DNA of 64,000 nucleotides, taken from positions 1 through 64,000 of the forward strand of contig NZ_FZNO01000018.1 in the NCBI RefSeq assembly GCF_900188025.1. Reading direction: 5' to 3'. Below the pieces are notes generated by a model that was not told the DNA's origin, ran no database searches, and saw only the letters and a list, made by a program, of their open reading frames with translations. The translations under genes were made by a program, and so were the position numbers. This document shows positions 40,008-49,027 of this stretch, piece after piece (position 1 is the first letter of the stretch; every line of letters begins with the position of its first letter). This stretch comes from Blastococcus mobilis. Lineage in GTDB: Bacteria > Actinomycetota > Actinomycetes > Mycobacteriales > Geodermatophilaceae.

Positions 40008-41915
40008 ATGACGCTCGCCGGAGTCAACGTCCCCTCGGTCCCGACCCCCGATCGTCGGCGCCTGCGGACCTTCGCGTTCGACCCCATGTCCACGCGGCTG
40101 TCCGGTCGCTACCTGGTGCTCGACGTGCCCTTCGAGACGAACCTGCAGCCGGGCCCGTGCGGCTCGCTGCTGCAGGTGGTGGACTTCGACGCCACGCGTG
40201 ACCAGTGGTACGAGCCCGTCGACCTCGACGCGGGCGCCGTGCTGGCGCAGGACGGTCTGCGCCCGTCCGAGAGGGACCCCCGGACGCACCAGCAGGTCGT
40301 CTACGCCGTCGCCATGAGCGTCATCGAGCGCTTCGAGCGCTTCGTCGGGCGGCGCTTCCGGTGGCGCGCCAACCACCAGTTGCGGCTGGTGCCGCATGCC
40401 TTCGAGGGACGCAACGCCTTCTTCGACCCGAGACGTCGTGCGGTCCTGTTCGGCTACTACCGGGCCGACCAGCGTGACCCCGGGCCCAACCTGCCCGGGC
40501 AGGTGATCTTCACCTGCCTGTCCTCGGACATCATCGCCCACGAGATCACGCACGCCATCGTCCATCGGTTGCGGCGCTACTTCGCCCAGGCCACGAACTC
40601 CGACGTCTTCGCGCTGCACGAGGCCTTCGCCGACCTCGTCGCCCTGTTCCAGCACTTCGTCCACCGGGACGTCGTCATCCAGGCGGTGGCTGCGACCTCC
40701 GGTGATCTCCGCAGGAACAGCGGTCTGCTGGACCTCGCCGAGGAGTTCGGCCGCTCGTCCGGCCGCGGCCGGGCGCTGCGCTCGGCCATCGGGACCGAGC
40801 GGACACCTGATCGGTTCCGTAGGGCCACCGAGCCGCACGAGCGGGGCGCCTGTTTCGTCGCCGCCGTCTTCGACGCCTACCTGGACGTCTACCAGGCATC
40901 CATCGCCGACCTGCTCCGCATCGCCACCGGCGGGTCCGGGGTGCTCCCGCCGGGGCGGCTGCACCCCGACCTGGTCAACCGGGTCGCTGACGAGGCCGTC
41001 AAGAACGCCGACCGGCTGCTCGGCATGGTCGTCCGCGCATTCGACTACCTGCCGGTCGTCGACGTGACCTTCGGTGACGTCGTGCGCGCGATCGTCACCG
41101 CCGACCGGGTGCTGTTCCCCGATGACAGCGGAAATCTGCGCGGCACCCTCGTCGAGGCCATGCGCCGGCGCGGCATCTACCCGCCACGCGTGACGTCCCT
41201 GGCCGATGCCGCCCTGACCTGGCCTGCGCCGGAACAACCGCTCAGCCTGGCCGACCCCGCCGCTCCGGTCGACCTGCAGCCCCTCATCCTGTCGGCCACC
41301 AGGGACCTGGACCTCACGGGCGAGGCCGGGCCGGTCATCTCGGCCGCGCCGGCCGCGGGCGGCCGGGCCGGCGAACGGCGGATCGACCAGCAGGTCGGCG
41401 CATGGGCACGGCGGCACGCGCACGCGCTGGGCCTCGAACCGTCCGTGGACATCGACCTGGCCGGGATCCATGTGGCCTACCGGCAGGCGGCGGACCGGCA
41501 GCCCCGGCCCGAGATCGTCGTGCAACTGACGCAGCGTCGTCCGGACCTCGAGGACCCGGGCCTCGACGAGAACAAACGACCGGTGTTCCGCGCGGGCACG
41601 ACGCTCATCGCCGGGGTCGACGGCCGCGTCGAGTTCGTGATCGCCAAGCCGTTCCCCTTCCTGGACGAGGGCGCCGTGGCCGCGCTGCCACCCGGCCATG
41701 CTGCGCACGGCCACCACCGGGCCGGAACCGACCGGCTGGCCGCGCTGCGGCGGTGGCTCGCGGGCCTGGAGGAGGACGACGCGCTCAGCGCCTGGACCCT
41801 CGAGCCGGCGATCGACCGCCTCGACTTCGCGGCCATGCACAACGACGTCGGAGGGGAGGCAGCCGATGTCCGGGTCCACCGTCGCGGTGCGCATGTACAA
41901 CGTCGGGTTCGGTGA
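40008..41915 (+). CDS. Large cytoplasmic HEXXH metallopeptidase of unknown family
   Basis: A 635-residue protein with no signal peptide or membrane helix. HEITH at residues 178-182, in SDIIAHEITHAIVH, gives two zinc-binding His and the catalytic Glu. LHEAFADLVALFQHF puts the third ligand at Glu205 with Asp209 nearby, the gluzincin (thermolysin-like) arrangement. Residues 300-380 are helical, and 440-620 form a separate C-terminal domain with repeated IVVQLTQRRPDLEDPG-like strands. It starts a four-gene operon and overlaps the MBL gene by 50 bases, so the two are coupled. The family role is unknown; a stress- or phage-triggered protease is one idea. Confidence 0.75.
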   Translation: MTLAGVNVPSVPTPDRRRLRTFAFDPMSTRLSGRYLVLDVPFETNLQPGPCGSLLQVVDFDATRDQWYEPVDLDAGAVLAQDGLRPSERDPRTHQQVVYAVAMSVIERFERFVGRRFRWRANHQLRLVPHAFEGRNAFFDPRRRAVLFGYYRADQRDPGPNLPGQVIFTCLSSDIIAHEITHAIVHRLRRYFAQATNSDVFALHEAFADLVALFQHFVHRDVVIQAVAATSGDLRRNSGLLDLAEEFGRSSGRGRALRSAIGTERTPDRFRRATEPHERGACFVAAVFDAYLDVYQASIADLLRIATGGSGVLPPGRLHPDLVNRVADEAVKNADRLLGMVVRAFDYLPVVDVTFGDVVRAIVTADRVLFPDDSGNLRGTLVEAMRRRGIYPPRVTSLADAALTWPAPEQPLSLADPAAPVDLQPLILSATRDLDLTGEAGPVISAAPAAGGRAGERRIDQQVGAWARRHAHALGLEPSVDIDLAGIHVAYRQAADRQPRPEIVVQLTQRRPDLEDPGLDENKRPVFRAGTTLIAGVDGRVEFVIAKPFPFLDEGAVAALPPGHAAHGHHRAGTDRLAALRRWLAGLEEDDALSAWTLEPAIDRLDFAAMHNDVGGEAADVRVHRRGAHVQRRVR

Positions 41916-43128
41916 CGCCTTCCTGATCACGGTCGAGGGGACGGCGAAGCCGTGGCGCATGCTGATCGACTGCGGCGTCCACAGCCAGGGGCAGGCACGG
42001 AAGATCAGCGAGACGGTGGACGCGATCATCAGCGATCTCGCGGCCACCAGCCCCGACGGCACACCGCATCTCGACGTCGTCGCGGCCACACACCACCACG
42101 CCGACCACATCTCCGGTTTCTCGGTGGACGCCTGGCAGGACGTGCGGGTCGACGAGGTGTGGCTGCCGTTCGTGGAGGACGAGACCGACGCCGACGCGGC
42201 CGCGCTCCGCCGCGCTCAGACCGAGACGGCCCGTCGCCTGCTCGGCCTCATCGAGGCACGCACCCTGGGCCTGGACCCGGGGTCGGGGCCGGCGGACGTG
42301 CGGGAGGCCCACTGGTTCGCCCTGAACTCCTTCGGCAACGCCGACGCCACCGACCGGCTGCTCGGTCGGAACGGTCAGCACTTCGCCGGCGCGCACCGGG
42401 TGCGGTACTTCCCGCACCCGGACGAAGCGGAGAACACCGTGGCGGTGGCGGGAGGGGACGCGGTGGTCCACGTGGTGGGCCCGTCGCGGGATCCCGAGCA
42501 GCTCAAGCGCATGGACCCGCCGAAGAGCGCCGGGTGGCTGCGTCTCGACCTCGACGACCCCGAGGGCGTCGAGGACCTGACCGACGTCCCGCTCTTCGAT
42601 CCCGACTACGTGGTCAGCGACCGCGACCGGCTGCCCGAGAGCCTCGTGGACGCCAAGCGCTCGCTGAACCTCGTCAGGGTGACCAACGACGCCGGTCTGC
42701 TCGGAGCCGCGTCGATCCTGGAGCGGGCCGTCAACAACACCAGCCTGTTCATGGTGCTCGACGTCGGCGGCACGCGGCTGATCTTCCCGGGCGACGCGCA
42801 GGAGGGCGCCTGGCAGCACGTCCTGCAGAACCCGGCGAAGACCGACCTGCTCCGGGACGCCGTCTTCTACAAGGTGGGACACCACGGCTCGCACAACGCC
42901 ACCCCGAAGGACTTCGTCGAGAAGGTGTGGCAGGACGGCGGCTACGCCATGCTGCCGTGGGGCCTGGTCAAGCGCTGGCAGGACGCGATCCCCAAGCGCG
43001 AGCTGCTCGCCGCCCTGCACGACCACCAGCACACGGTGATCCGGGCGGATGCCCCGCAGACGCTGCCCGGGGTGGTGACGGTGAACGGCGACCTGTGGAG
43101 CGAAGTCGTGTTCACCGTCAACGGGTGA
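41866..43128 (+). CDS. Metallo-beta-lactamase-fold hydrolase (ComEC/Rec2-like MBL domain)
   Basis: A 420-residue stand-alone MBL protein. It begins RMYNVGFGDAFLITVEG, like ComEC C-terminal domains. The metal motif THHHADH is at residues 75-81; LDVGGTRLIFPGDAQEG near 305 gives the bridging Asp, and KVGHHGSHNAT near 343 the last His. ComEC-like MBL domains are nucleases or phosphodiesterases. No membrane part is present. ATG 41866 has GAGGGGAGG before it and overlaps the protease gene by 50 bases. Together with the protease it forms the core of the unexplained operon. Confidence 0.85.
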   Translation: MSGSTVAVRMYNVGFGDAFLITVEGTAKPWRMLIDCGVHSQGQARKISETVDAIISDLAATSPDGTPHLDVVAATHHHADHISGFSVDAWQDVRVDEVWLPFVEDETDADAAALRRAQTETARRLLGLIEARTLGLDPGSGPADVREAHWFALNSFGNADATDRLLGRNGQHFAGAHRVRYFPHPDEAENTVAVAGGDAVVHVVGPSRDPEQLKRMDPPKSAGWLRLDLDDPEGVEDLTDVPLFDPDYVVSDRDRLPESLVDAKRSLNLVRVTNDAGLLGAASILERAVNNTSLFMVLDVGGTRLIFPGDAQEGAWQHVLQNPAKTDLLRDAVFYKVGHHGSHNATPKDFVEKVWQDGGYAMLPWGLVKRWQDAIPKRELLAALHDHQHTVIRADAPQTLPGVVTVNGDLWSEVVFTVNG

Positions 43129-43195
43129 GCGCCGCTCGGGGTGGAACAACCCGGGGGGCGCTCGCCCCGCGGGCCGTCGACGTCGAGGAGAGCGC

Positions 43196-43540
43196 GTGGC
43201 CGAGACCTGGCCGGACCGCAGCGTGGAGTACGAGTACCCGGCATCCACGGAGCCCAACACGAGGAGATGGCAGGCGGGTATCGACGCCGCCCTCGCCGAC
43301 GGGACGCTGCAGCTGTCGAAGAAGGGGCGGGGGCTGTACGACCTGCACGGCGCCTGTCCGCGCTGCGGCCACGACATGAGCGTGGAGATCGAGTTCGACG
43401 TCGGCATGGGCATCGACGTCCAGCCGTCCGGTCGCTACAACGTCGACTGCAACTGCGACGGGTCACACGACGACGAGGACGACGAGCGCGACGGCTGCGG
43501 CTGGGGCGGTCCGCTGATCGTCACGATCGCGAAGCCGTAG
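43196..43540 (+). CDS. Small Cys-rich zinc-binding-like protein
   Basis: A 114-residue protein. CPRCGH (Cys54, Cys57, His59) pairs with Cys85, Cys87 and Cys101 in VDCNCDGSHDDED and DGCGWGG, enough for one zinc site. The stretch between the last cysteines is strongly acidic (SHDDEDDERDG). No known family was recognised. GTG 43196 has GAGGAGAGC before it and lies 67 bases after the MBL gene. An adaptor or sensor role for the operon is inference. Confidence 0.65.
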   Translation: MAETWPDRSVEYEYPASTEPNTRRWQAGIDAALADGTLQLSKKGRGLYDLHGACPRCGHDMSVEIEFDVGMGIDVQPSGRYNVDCNCDGSHDDEDDERDGCGWGGPLIVTIAKP

Positions 43541-43552
43541 GGGTGCGGCGTC

Positions 43553-44140
43553 ATGGCGAAGGAGGACGACGACTACTGGAAGGGCGAGGTCACCAAGGCC
43601 CGCCGCACGCAGCTCGACGTCGTACGGAAGTCGGCGACGGGGTGGTCCGCTCTCTTCGCGGCCGTCCTCGGCGTCTTCGGGTCGGTCACGTTCGTGGGCG
43701 GCCTGACCGGGGTCGACGAGCTGCCCGAGTCACTTGCCGGGGACGTCCGGGTGGCGATCGTCGTGGCCGCGGGCCTGGCGTTGCTCGCCACCGTGCTGGC
43801 CGGTCTGGCGGCGAACTCCCTCCCCTCCGTGACGAGCGATCTCACGTTCCAGAAGCTGCGCGACGACACCAAGAACAAGGCGACGAGCGCGCGAAGGCTG
43901 CTCAGGTGGGCGCTGCTGTGCGCGGCCGGCGCCGCTGTCATCGTCACCGTGGGGTCGGCCGTCGTGGTGCTCTCGGAGAAGGAGCAGGACGCGGTGACGG
44001 CGCCGTCCGCGGTCGTGGTCGTCGACGGCAAGGCGGTCTGCGGCCCGCTGACGGAGGACGCGGACGGTCAGCTGTCGGTCGACGGGATCGCTCTCGGCGA
44101 CGCCGGGGCCTCGTTCACCGTGGTGAGCTCCTGCCCTTAG
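43553..44140 (+). CDS. Three-helix membrane protein of the protease-MBL operon
   Basis: A 195-residue protein with a charged cytoplasmic N-terminus (KEDDDYWKGEVTKARRTQ), helices near residues 30-52, 65-88 and 117-140, and a C-terminal tail of about 55 residues with two cysteines (AVCGPL and VVSSCP) that may form a disulfide outside. No family recognised. It begins 12 bases after the zinc-protein stop, so it is certainly in the same operon. A membrane anchor or pore would fit a stress or abortive-infection system, but this is inference. Confidence 0.6.
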   Translation: MAKEDDDYWKGEVTKARRTQLDVVRKSATGWSALFAAVLGVFGSVTFVGGLTGVDELPESLAGDVRVAIVVAAGLALLATVLAGLAANSLPSVTSDLTFQKLRDDTKNKATSARRLLRWALLCAAGAAVIVTVGSAVVVLSEKEQDAVTAPSAVVVVDGKAVCGPLTEDADGQLSVDGIALGDAGASFTVVSSCP

Positions 44141-44207
44141 CGGCCCGACCAGGAGTTCCCACCTCGGTACGCTCCCATCACATGACCAGCGTGCGGCGGG
44201 TGCGACG

Positions 44208-44753
44208 GTGATCGCGCGTCGGCCGCGGCGGGTCCTCGTGCTCGGCGGCGCACGCTCCGGGAAGTCGTCCTACGCCGAGCAGCTGCTCGGTCGCGAGCGC
44301 TCCGTCGAGTACGTCGCCTGTGGCTCCACCCCGGGTCCGGACGACGCCGAGTGGGCCCGACGGGTCGCCCTGCACCGGGTCCGGCGCCCCGCGTCCTGGA
44401 GCACCGTCGAGACGATCGACCTGCCGAGCGTCCTGGGCAGCACCGGACCGCCCGTCCTGATCGACTGCCTGACCACCTGGCTGTCCCGCGTCATGGACGA
44501 CTGCGGGGTCTGGACCGAGGAACCCGGCGCGGACGAGCGCCTGGCCGCCGCGGTCGACGAGGCCGTCGACGCCTGGACCCGCTGCCGTCGCCGGGTGGTG
44601 GCGGTGAGCAACGAGGTCGGGTCGGGCATCGTCCCGGCCACGCCGTCCGGCCGGCGCTTCCGCGACGAGCTCGGCATCCTCAACGCCCGCATCGCCGCCG
44701 CGTCCGACCGGGTGTGGCTCGTGACCGCCGGGCTGCCCCAGCGGCTGCGCTGA
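44208..44753 (+). CDS. cobU: Adenosylcobinamide kinase / adenosylcobinamide-phosphate guanylyltransferase
   Basis: A 181-residue bifunctional enzyme. The P-loop GGARSGKSSYAE is at residues 13-24, followed by VEYVACGSTPG, the guanylylated-His region RVALHRVRRPASW and LIDCLTTWLSR; VVAVSNEVGSGIVP and GILNARIAA are typical of CobU/CobP. It phosphorylates adenosylcobinamide and links GMP for the nucleotide loop of B12. No other cobalamin gene is near except the CobC-like half of the RNase HI fusion. GTG 44208. Confidence 0.92.
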   Translation: MIARRPRRVLVLGGARSGKSSYAEQLLGRERSVEYVACGSTPGPDDAEWARRVALHRVRRPASWSTVETIDLPSVLGSTGPPVLIDCLTTWLSRVMDDCGVWTEEPGADERLAAAVDEAVDAWTRCRRRVVAVSNEVGSGIVPATPSGRRFRDELGILNARIAAASDRVWLVTAGLPQRLR

Positions 44754-44771
44754 CGATTCACAGGCTGACGA

Positions 44772-45827
44772 TCAGAGGCTGACGACGACGCCCTCGGTCG
44801 CGCTGCGGCGCGCGGCGTCCAGCACGGTCGCCGAGGCGATGGCGTCCCGCGGGTCCACCGGCAACGGGCCGAGCCCGCGGACGGCGCGGGCGAACGACGG
44901 GTAGAAGGTGTCCCACGCGCCGTTCTCCGTGGGCACCGTCTCGCCGGCGCCCCCGCGGTACAGCCGGCCCCACCGCTCGGCCGGCTCGGCGCCCCACTCC
45001 GCGCCGAGCGTCGCGGGCGTGTGCCCGGCGAGCAGCACATCTTCCTGGACGTCCATGAGCGTGCGGTGGACGTAGCCCGCGGCGGTCCCGGTGACCCGGA
45101 ACCGCGGCCCCGGCGCCCCCTGGCTCCAGCTGCCCCACAGGTGGGACCGAGCGCCGTTCGCGTGGGCGAGTGCGACGAAGACGTCGTCGTCCAGACCGTT
45201 CTCGCGCAACCGCCACTCGGCGTAGACGGAGTCCACCGGCCCCAGCAGGACGAGGGACTGGTCGACGAGGTGGCTGCCGAAGTCGAGCAGGGTTCCGCCG
45301 CCGGAGGCGCCGGGTCCGGCGTCGGGAGCCAGCCGTTCGAAGCGCGACTCGAACCGGACGACGTCGCCCAGCGTTCCGTCGGCGACCAGCCTGCGCACGG
45401 TCAGGAAGTCGGAGTCCCATCGCCGGTTCTGGTACGGCGACAGCGCCAGTCCGAGCCGCTCGGCGAGCTCCACCGACCTGGTCGCGGCGGCGGCATCCAG
45501 GGCGAACGGCTTGTCGCACACCACCGCGAGCCCCAGTTCCAGCGCACGGTCGGTCAGCTCGCTGTGCGTCGCGGCGGGGGTGGAGATCGCCACCGCCTCG
45601 GCGCCGGCCGCCGCCAGTTCCTCCAACGAGCCGAACGTCGACCGGCCGGGGGAGTCTTCGTCGACCAGCGCCCGGCGGTCGGGCGAGGACGTGACGACTC
45701 CGAGGAACTCGCACTCCGGGGCGGCACCCAGCAACGGCGCGTGGAAGTACCGGCCGCCGAAGCCGTAGCCCACCAGGCCGAAGCGGACGGGGGGCGGCAC
45801 CGCGGACGGCGGCCGGCTCGTGGTCAC
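44772..45827 (-). CDS. Gfo/Idh/MocA-family oxidoreductase
   Basis: A 351-residue NAD(P)-dependent oxidoreductase. The N-terminal Rossmann motif is FGLVGYGFGGRYFHAPLL; AVAISTPAATHSELTDRALE and the family motif VVCDKPFALD follow (EKP/DKP lysine). The C-terminal domain has DFGSHLVDQSLVLLGP with the catalytic-type His. Family members oxidise inositols or sugars; the substrate is not readable. GTG 45827 follows the divergent chrA region. Its stop is 18 bases from the convergent cobU. Confidence 0.88.
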   Translation of the reverse strand: MTTSRPPSAVPPPVRFGLVGYGFGGRYFHAPLLGAAPECEFLGVVTSSPDRRALVDEDSPGRSTFGSLEELAAAGAEAVAISTPAATHSELTDRALELGLAVVCDKPFALDAAAATRSVELAERLGLALSPYQNRRWDSDFLTVRRLVADGTLGDVVRFESRFERLAPDAGPGASGGGTLLDFGSHLVDQSLVLLGPVDSVYAEWRLRENGLDDDVFVALAHANGARSHLWGSWSQGAPGPRFRVTGTAAGYVHRTLMDVQEDVLLAGHTPATLGAEWGAEPAERWGRLYRGGAGETVPTENGAWDTFYPSFARAVRGLGPLPVDPRDAIASATVLDAARRSATEGVVVSL

Positions 45828-45967
45828 GGGGCGATCATGCCCGGCGGACGTTCCGCGTCGTGTCGAGCGTCGTGATCTGCGCTGCGCAGTGCTCCCAGGT
45901 GCGGCGGAACGGGTGCCCCCTGGTTCGATGGACACGTCGCGCCCGCGCCCCGGTACCAGGAGAGCCC

Positions 45968-47362
45968 GTGACCAGCGAGACCGAGCCGATGCCGCAGGCC
46001 GGCCCGTCCGCACCCGTCGTCCCCTTCCGGACGGCGGTGCGCGCCTGGTTCGCCATCTCGCTGCAGACCTTCGGCGGCCCGGCCGGGCAGATCGCCGTCA
46101 TGCAGCGGACGTTGGTCGACGACAAGCGGTGGATCGGCCAGCGTCGGTTCCTGCATGCCATGAACTACTGCATGCTGCTGCCCGGACCGGAGGCCCAGCA
46201 GCTGGCCACCTACGTCGGCTGGCTGCTGCACGGCACCCGCGGCGGTCTCGTCGCCGGAGGCCTCTTCGTCCTCCCGGGTGTGATCGCCCTGCTGGTCCTG
46301 TCGGCGGTGTACGTGGCCTTCGGCTCGACCGTGGCGGTCAGCGCGCTGTTCGCGGGGCTCGCGCCCGCCGTGCTCGCGATCGTCGTCCAGGCGGTCCTCC
46401 GGGTGGCCAAGCGAGCCCTGAGCAACCCGGCCCTCCTCACCATCGCCGTCCTCTCCTTCCTGGCGCTCGCGCTGTTCGCCGTGCCGTTCCCGGTGGTGGT
46501 CCTGGCGGCCGGGCTGGTCGGATGGGCGCTGGCGCGGTGGCGCCCGTCGGCGCTCCCCGAACGGGGCGCGGCCGAGGTCGTCGACGCCGGCCCGCCGCCG
46601 GTCGTCCCGGACGACGTCCTGCACACCGAACGGCCGTCGTCCCGGCGCACGCTCCGGATGCTGCTGGTCGGGCTGCTCGTGTGGGGTGTCCCGGTGGGCG
46701 CCTTCGCACTGCTGACCGGCGGCGACAGCGTCTTCACCCAGCAGGGCCTGTTCTTCTCCGGGGCCGCGGTGGTCACCTTCGGCGGCGCCTACGCGGTGCT
46801 CGCCTACGTGGCGCAGCAGGCGGTGCAGGTCTACGGCTGGCTGGCACCGGGGGAGATGGTGCGTGGTCTTGCCCTGGCCGAGACGACGCCCGGGCCGCTG
46901 ATCATGGTCGTCCAGTTCGTGGCGTTCCTCGGGGCCTACCGTGCCCCGGGGGAGCTGGACCCCTGGGTGGCGGCAGTGCTCGCCTCGTTGCTGGTCACCT
47001 GGGTGACCTTCGTGCCCAGCTTCCTCTTCGTGCTGCTCGGCGCTCCCTACGTGGAACGGCTGCGTGGCAACCGGTCGCTGTCGGCCGCCCTGACCGGCAT
47101 CACCGCCGCGGTCGTGGGCGTGATCGCGAACCTCGGGGTCTACTTCGCCGTGCACACCCTGTTCCGGGAGACGCACGCCGTCGACGGATTCGGGCTGGCG
47201 ATCGAGTTACCGGACCTCGGGACCGTCCGCCCGGTGGCCGTCGCCATCGCCGTCGTCGCCGCCGTGCTGATCTTCCGGCTCAAGTGGTCGGTGCTCCGGA
47301 CCCTCGGTGGCTGCGCTCTTCTCGGCCTCGTCGCCGGACTGTCCGGTCTCCCGGTGCACTGA
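45968..47362 (+). CDS. chrA: Chromate transporter, two-domain ChrA type
   Basis: A 464-residue membrane protein with the two tandem CHR halves. Half one has FAISLQTFGGPAGQIAVMQ and MLLPGPEAQQLATYVG; half two has GAAVVTFGGAYAVLAYVAQ and ALAETTPGPLIMVVQFVAF. Both GGP/GGA and PGP motifs are kept. It exports chromate, probably by antiport. GTG 45968 follows AGGAGAG. No ChrB regulator is in the window. Confidence 0.92.
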   Translation: MTSETEPMPQAGPSAPVVPFRTAVRAWFAISLQTFGGPAGQIAVMQRTLVDDKRWIGQRRFLHAMNYCMLLPGPEAQQLATYVGWLLHGTRGGLVAGGLFVLPGVIALLVLSAVYVAFGSTVAVSALFAGLAPAVLAIVVQAVLRVAKRALSNPALLTIAVLSFLALALFAVPFPVVVLAAGLVGWALARWRPSALPERGAAEVVDAGPPPVVPDDVLHTERPSSRRTLRMLLVGLLVWGVPVGAFALLTGGDSVFTQQGLFFSGAAVVTFGGAYAVLAYVAQQAVQVYGWLAPGEMVRGLALAETTPGPLIMVVQFVAFLGAYRAPGELDPWVAAVLASLLVTWVTFVPSFLFVLLGAPYVERLRGNRSLSAALTGITAAVVGVIANLGVYFAVHTLFRETHAVDGFGLAIELPDLGTVRPVAVAIAVVAAVLIFRLKWSVLRTLGGCALLGLVAGLSGLPVH

Positions 47363-47473
47363 CGTACGTCGCCGCCCAGAAGTACCCGGAGGGCTACTGC
47401 AACTGACCTCCCGGGCGGCGGGCGCGCGCTGTGTCAAGGTGAGCGCCGTGCCCGCCGCCCCCCGCCTCGCCCC

Positions 47474-48193
47474 GTGGTGACCGCACTCGTCGTCGTGGCG
47501 GGGGCGCTGGGCCTGGTGGTCGGGCACCTGCTGAACCACGCGGCGGGCCGGTTCCCCTGGCCGGATCAGAAACGGGCCGGGAGCCGCGGAGCGGCCACGC
47601 CGACGACCGGGCGCCTGCCGGTACGCCCCCTGCACGATTGCGTCGGTGTCGCCGTGCGTGGGCCCGCCGTCGATGTCGGGGCGGCGCTGCTGTTCGTGCT
47701 CGCGACGCTCCGGTTCGGTCCCTCCTGGGAACTACCCGCTTTCCTCTTCCTCGCGGCCGCGGGCGTACTGCTCGCGGTGATCGACTTCCAGCACCACCTC
47801 CTGCCCAACCGCGTCGTCGTCCCCTCCATCGGGATCGGCGCCGTCCTCCTGCTCGTCGCCGCGGTCGCGGGGCAGGAGTGGGCCGCCCTGCTGAGGGCCG
47901 TGCTCGGCGCCGTCATCCTGTTCGCCGTCTTCCTGGTCCTGGCGCTCATCTCGCCCCACAGCCTGGGCATGGGGGACGTGAAGCTCTCCGGCCTGCTCGG
48001 CCTCTACCTCGGCTGGCTGGGGTGGGGCGCCCTCGTCGTCGGCGCCGCTGCGGGCTTCGTGATCCAGGCGCTATTCGCCCTCGTGCTGCTGGCCGGATGG
48101 CGGATCGGGCTGCGCGGTGAGCTGCCGTTCGGACCCGCGATGCTCGCCGGCGCGGTGTTGGCCATCGGATGGAGTGACGCGCTCCTCAGCTGA
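47474..48193 (+). CDS. Type IV/Flp prepilin peptidase (A24)
   Basis: A 239-residue membrane aspartyl protease. The two catalytic Asp lie in AVIDFQHHLLPNR near residue 100 and GMGDVKLSGLLG near 165. The methylase-type zinc motif of full PilD enzymes is absent, as usual for Tad peptidases (TadV/CpaA). It cleaves the Flp prepilin coded next. GTG 47474 (a second GTG follows at once). It is the first gene of the Tad cluster. Confidence 0.9.
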   Translation: MVTALVVVAGALGLVVGHLLNHAAGRFPWPDQKRAGSRGAATPTTGRLPVRPLHDCVGVAVRGPAVDVGAALLFVLATLRFGPSWELPAFLFLAAAGVLLAVIDFQHHLLPNRVVVPSIGIGAVLLLVAAVAGQEWAALLRAVLGAVILFAVFLVLALISPHSLGMGDVKLSGLLGLYLGWLGWGALVVGAAAGFVIQALFALVLLAGWRIGLRGELPFGPAMLAGAVLAIGWSDALLS

Positions 48194-48276
48194 AAGGGCC
48201 CGGGGTCACTCTTTCGGGTGAGGATGCTCAAGCCGCGGCGTGTCCAGGACGACATAGCTCCCAGAAGCCGCAAGGA

Positions 48277-48292
48277 CGGGTCAACCGACCCG
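48277..48292 (+). other. Short hairpin before the flp gene
   Basis: CGGGTC-AACC-GACCCG, a perfect 6-bp stem 33 bases before the Flp pilin start. It may stabilise the strongly translated pilin mRNA or hold an attenuator. Confidence 0.3.
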
Positions 48293-48324
48293 GTCTGGCC
48301 GGCAGACACCACTCTGGAGTACTC

Positions 48325-48522
48325 GTGCTGAACACGTACGCCACCCTGGTCAGCCTGGTCGCCTTCGCCCAGGACCGCCTCAAGCGCGACGAGAAGGGCG
48401 CCACCGCCGTCGAGTACGGCCTCATGGTCGGCCTGATCGCCGTCGTCATCATCGGCGCCGTGACGTTGCTGGGCGGCGAGCTCAACGGCCTCTTCACGGC
48501 CATCGTGAACGCCCTTCCCTGA
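48325..48522 (+). CDS. flp: Flp-family type IVb pilin
   Basis: A 65-residue prepilin. The processing site is in KRDEKGATAVEYGLM: cleavage after Gly25, with Glu and Tyr at positions 5-6 of the mature protein, followed by a single hydrophobic helix VGLIAVVIIGAVTLLGG. Mature length is about 40 residues, typical of actinobacterial Flp. It forms the adhesion pilus built by the TadA/B/C proteins coded downstream. GTG 48325. Confidence 0.93.
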   Translation: MLNTYATLVSLVAFAQDRLKRDEKGATAVEYGLMVGLIAVVIIGAVTLLGGELNGLFTAIVNALP

Positions 48523-48628
48523 CGGTCGTCCGAGTCGCTCCGGCGCAGCGGCCTCCACCAGGGGGCCGCTGCGCCGTTGCACATGTCGGGCGCAGGACAC
48601 AGCCGTTCAGGTCGGGAGGAGGTGAGCG

Positions 48629-49027
48629 GTGATGCGCGAAGGACTACGGACGGAGCGCGGTGCGACGGCGGTGGAGTTCGCCCTCATCGTGCCGCTGCTC
48701 ATCGTGCTCGTGATCGGTATCGCCGAGTTCGGTCGCGCCTTCCAGGTGCAGGGCACGCTCTCGGCGGCCGCTCGCGAGGGGGTGCGGCTGATGGCGCTGC
48801 AGAACGACCCCGCCGCGGCCCGCGCCGCGGTGCGCAACGCTGCGGCCTCCCTCGACCCCGGGATCACCGACGGTCAGATCACGATCAGCCCCGCGTCCTG
48901 CCCGGTGCTCAACGGCGGCAGCACGTCGGTGCGTCTCACCATCGACTACCCCATGCCCTACCTCACCGGCTTCTTCGGGACCGGCGTCGACCTGACCGGA
49001 ACGGGAGTCATGCGATGCAACGGCTGA
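48629..49027 (+). CDS. TadE-like pseudopilin
   Basis: A 132-residue protein with the TadE motif ERGATAVEFALIVPLLIVLV, a prepilin-like cleavage site followed by one helix, then a soluble domain. Minor pilins of this kind prime the pilus. Start is GTG 48629 or ATG 48632, both right after GGGAGGTGAGCG. It overlaps the next gene by 13 bases. Confidence 0.88.
   Translation: MMREGLRTERGATAVEFALIVPLLIVLVIGIAEFGRAFQVQGTLSAAAREGVRLMALQNDPAAARAAVRNAAASLDPGITDGQITISPASCPVLNGGSTSVRLTIDYPMPYLTGFFGTGVDLTGTGVMRCNG

Noticed and set aside
40001-40201. A 66-codon frame at ATG 40001, slightly nearer the purine-rich site
   Set aside because: Arg/Pro-rich shadow; the metallopeptidase frame from ATG 40008 has the catalytic motifs.
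44208-44753. A cobalamin gene cluster around cobU
   Set aside because: No other corrin gene or cobalamin riboswitch motif is visible; cobU stands alone.
48180-48220. A tenth repeat copy after the prepilin peptidase
   Set aside because: Only a short GAAAG/CTTTC pairing; the arms and the CTCGC apex are missing.
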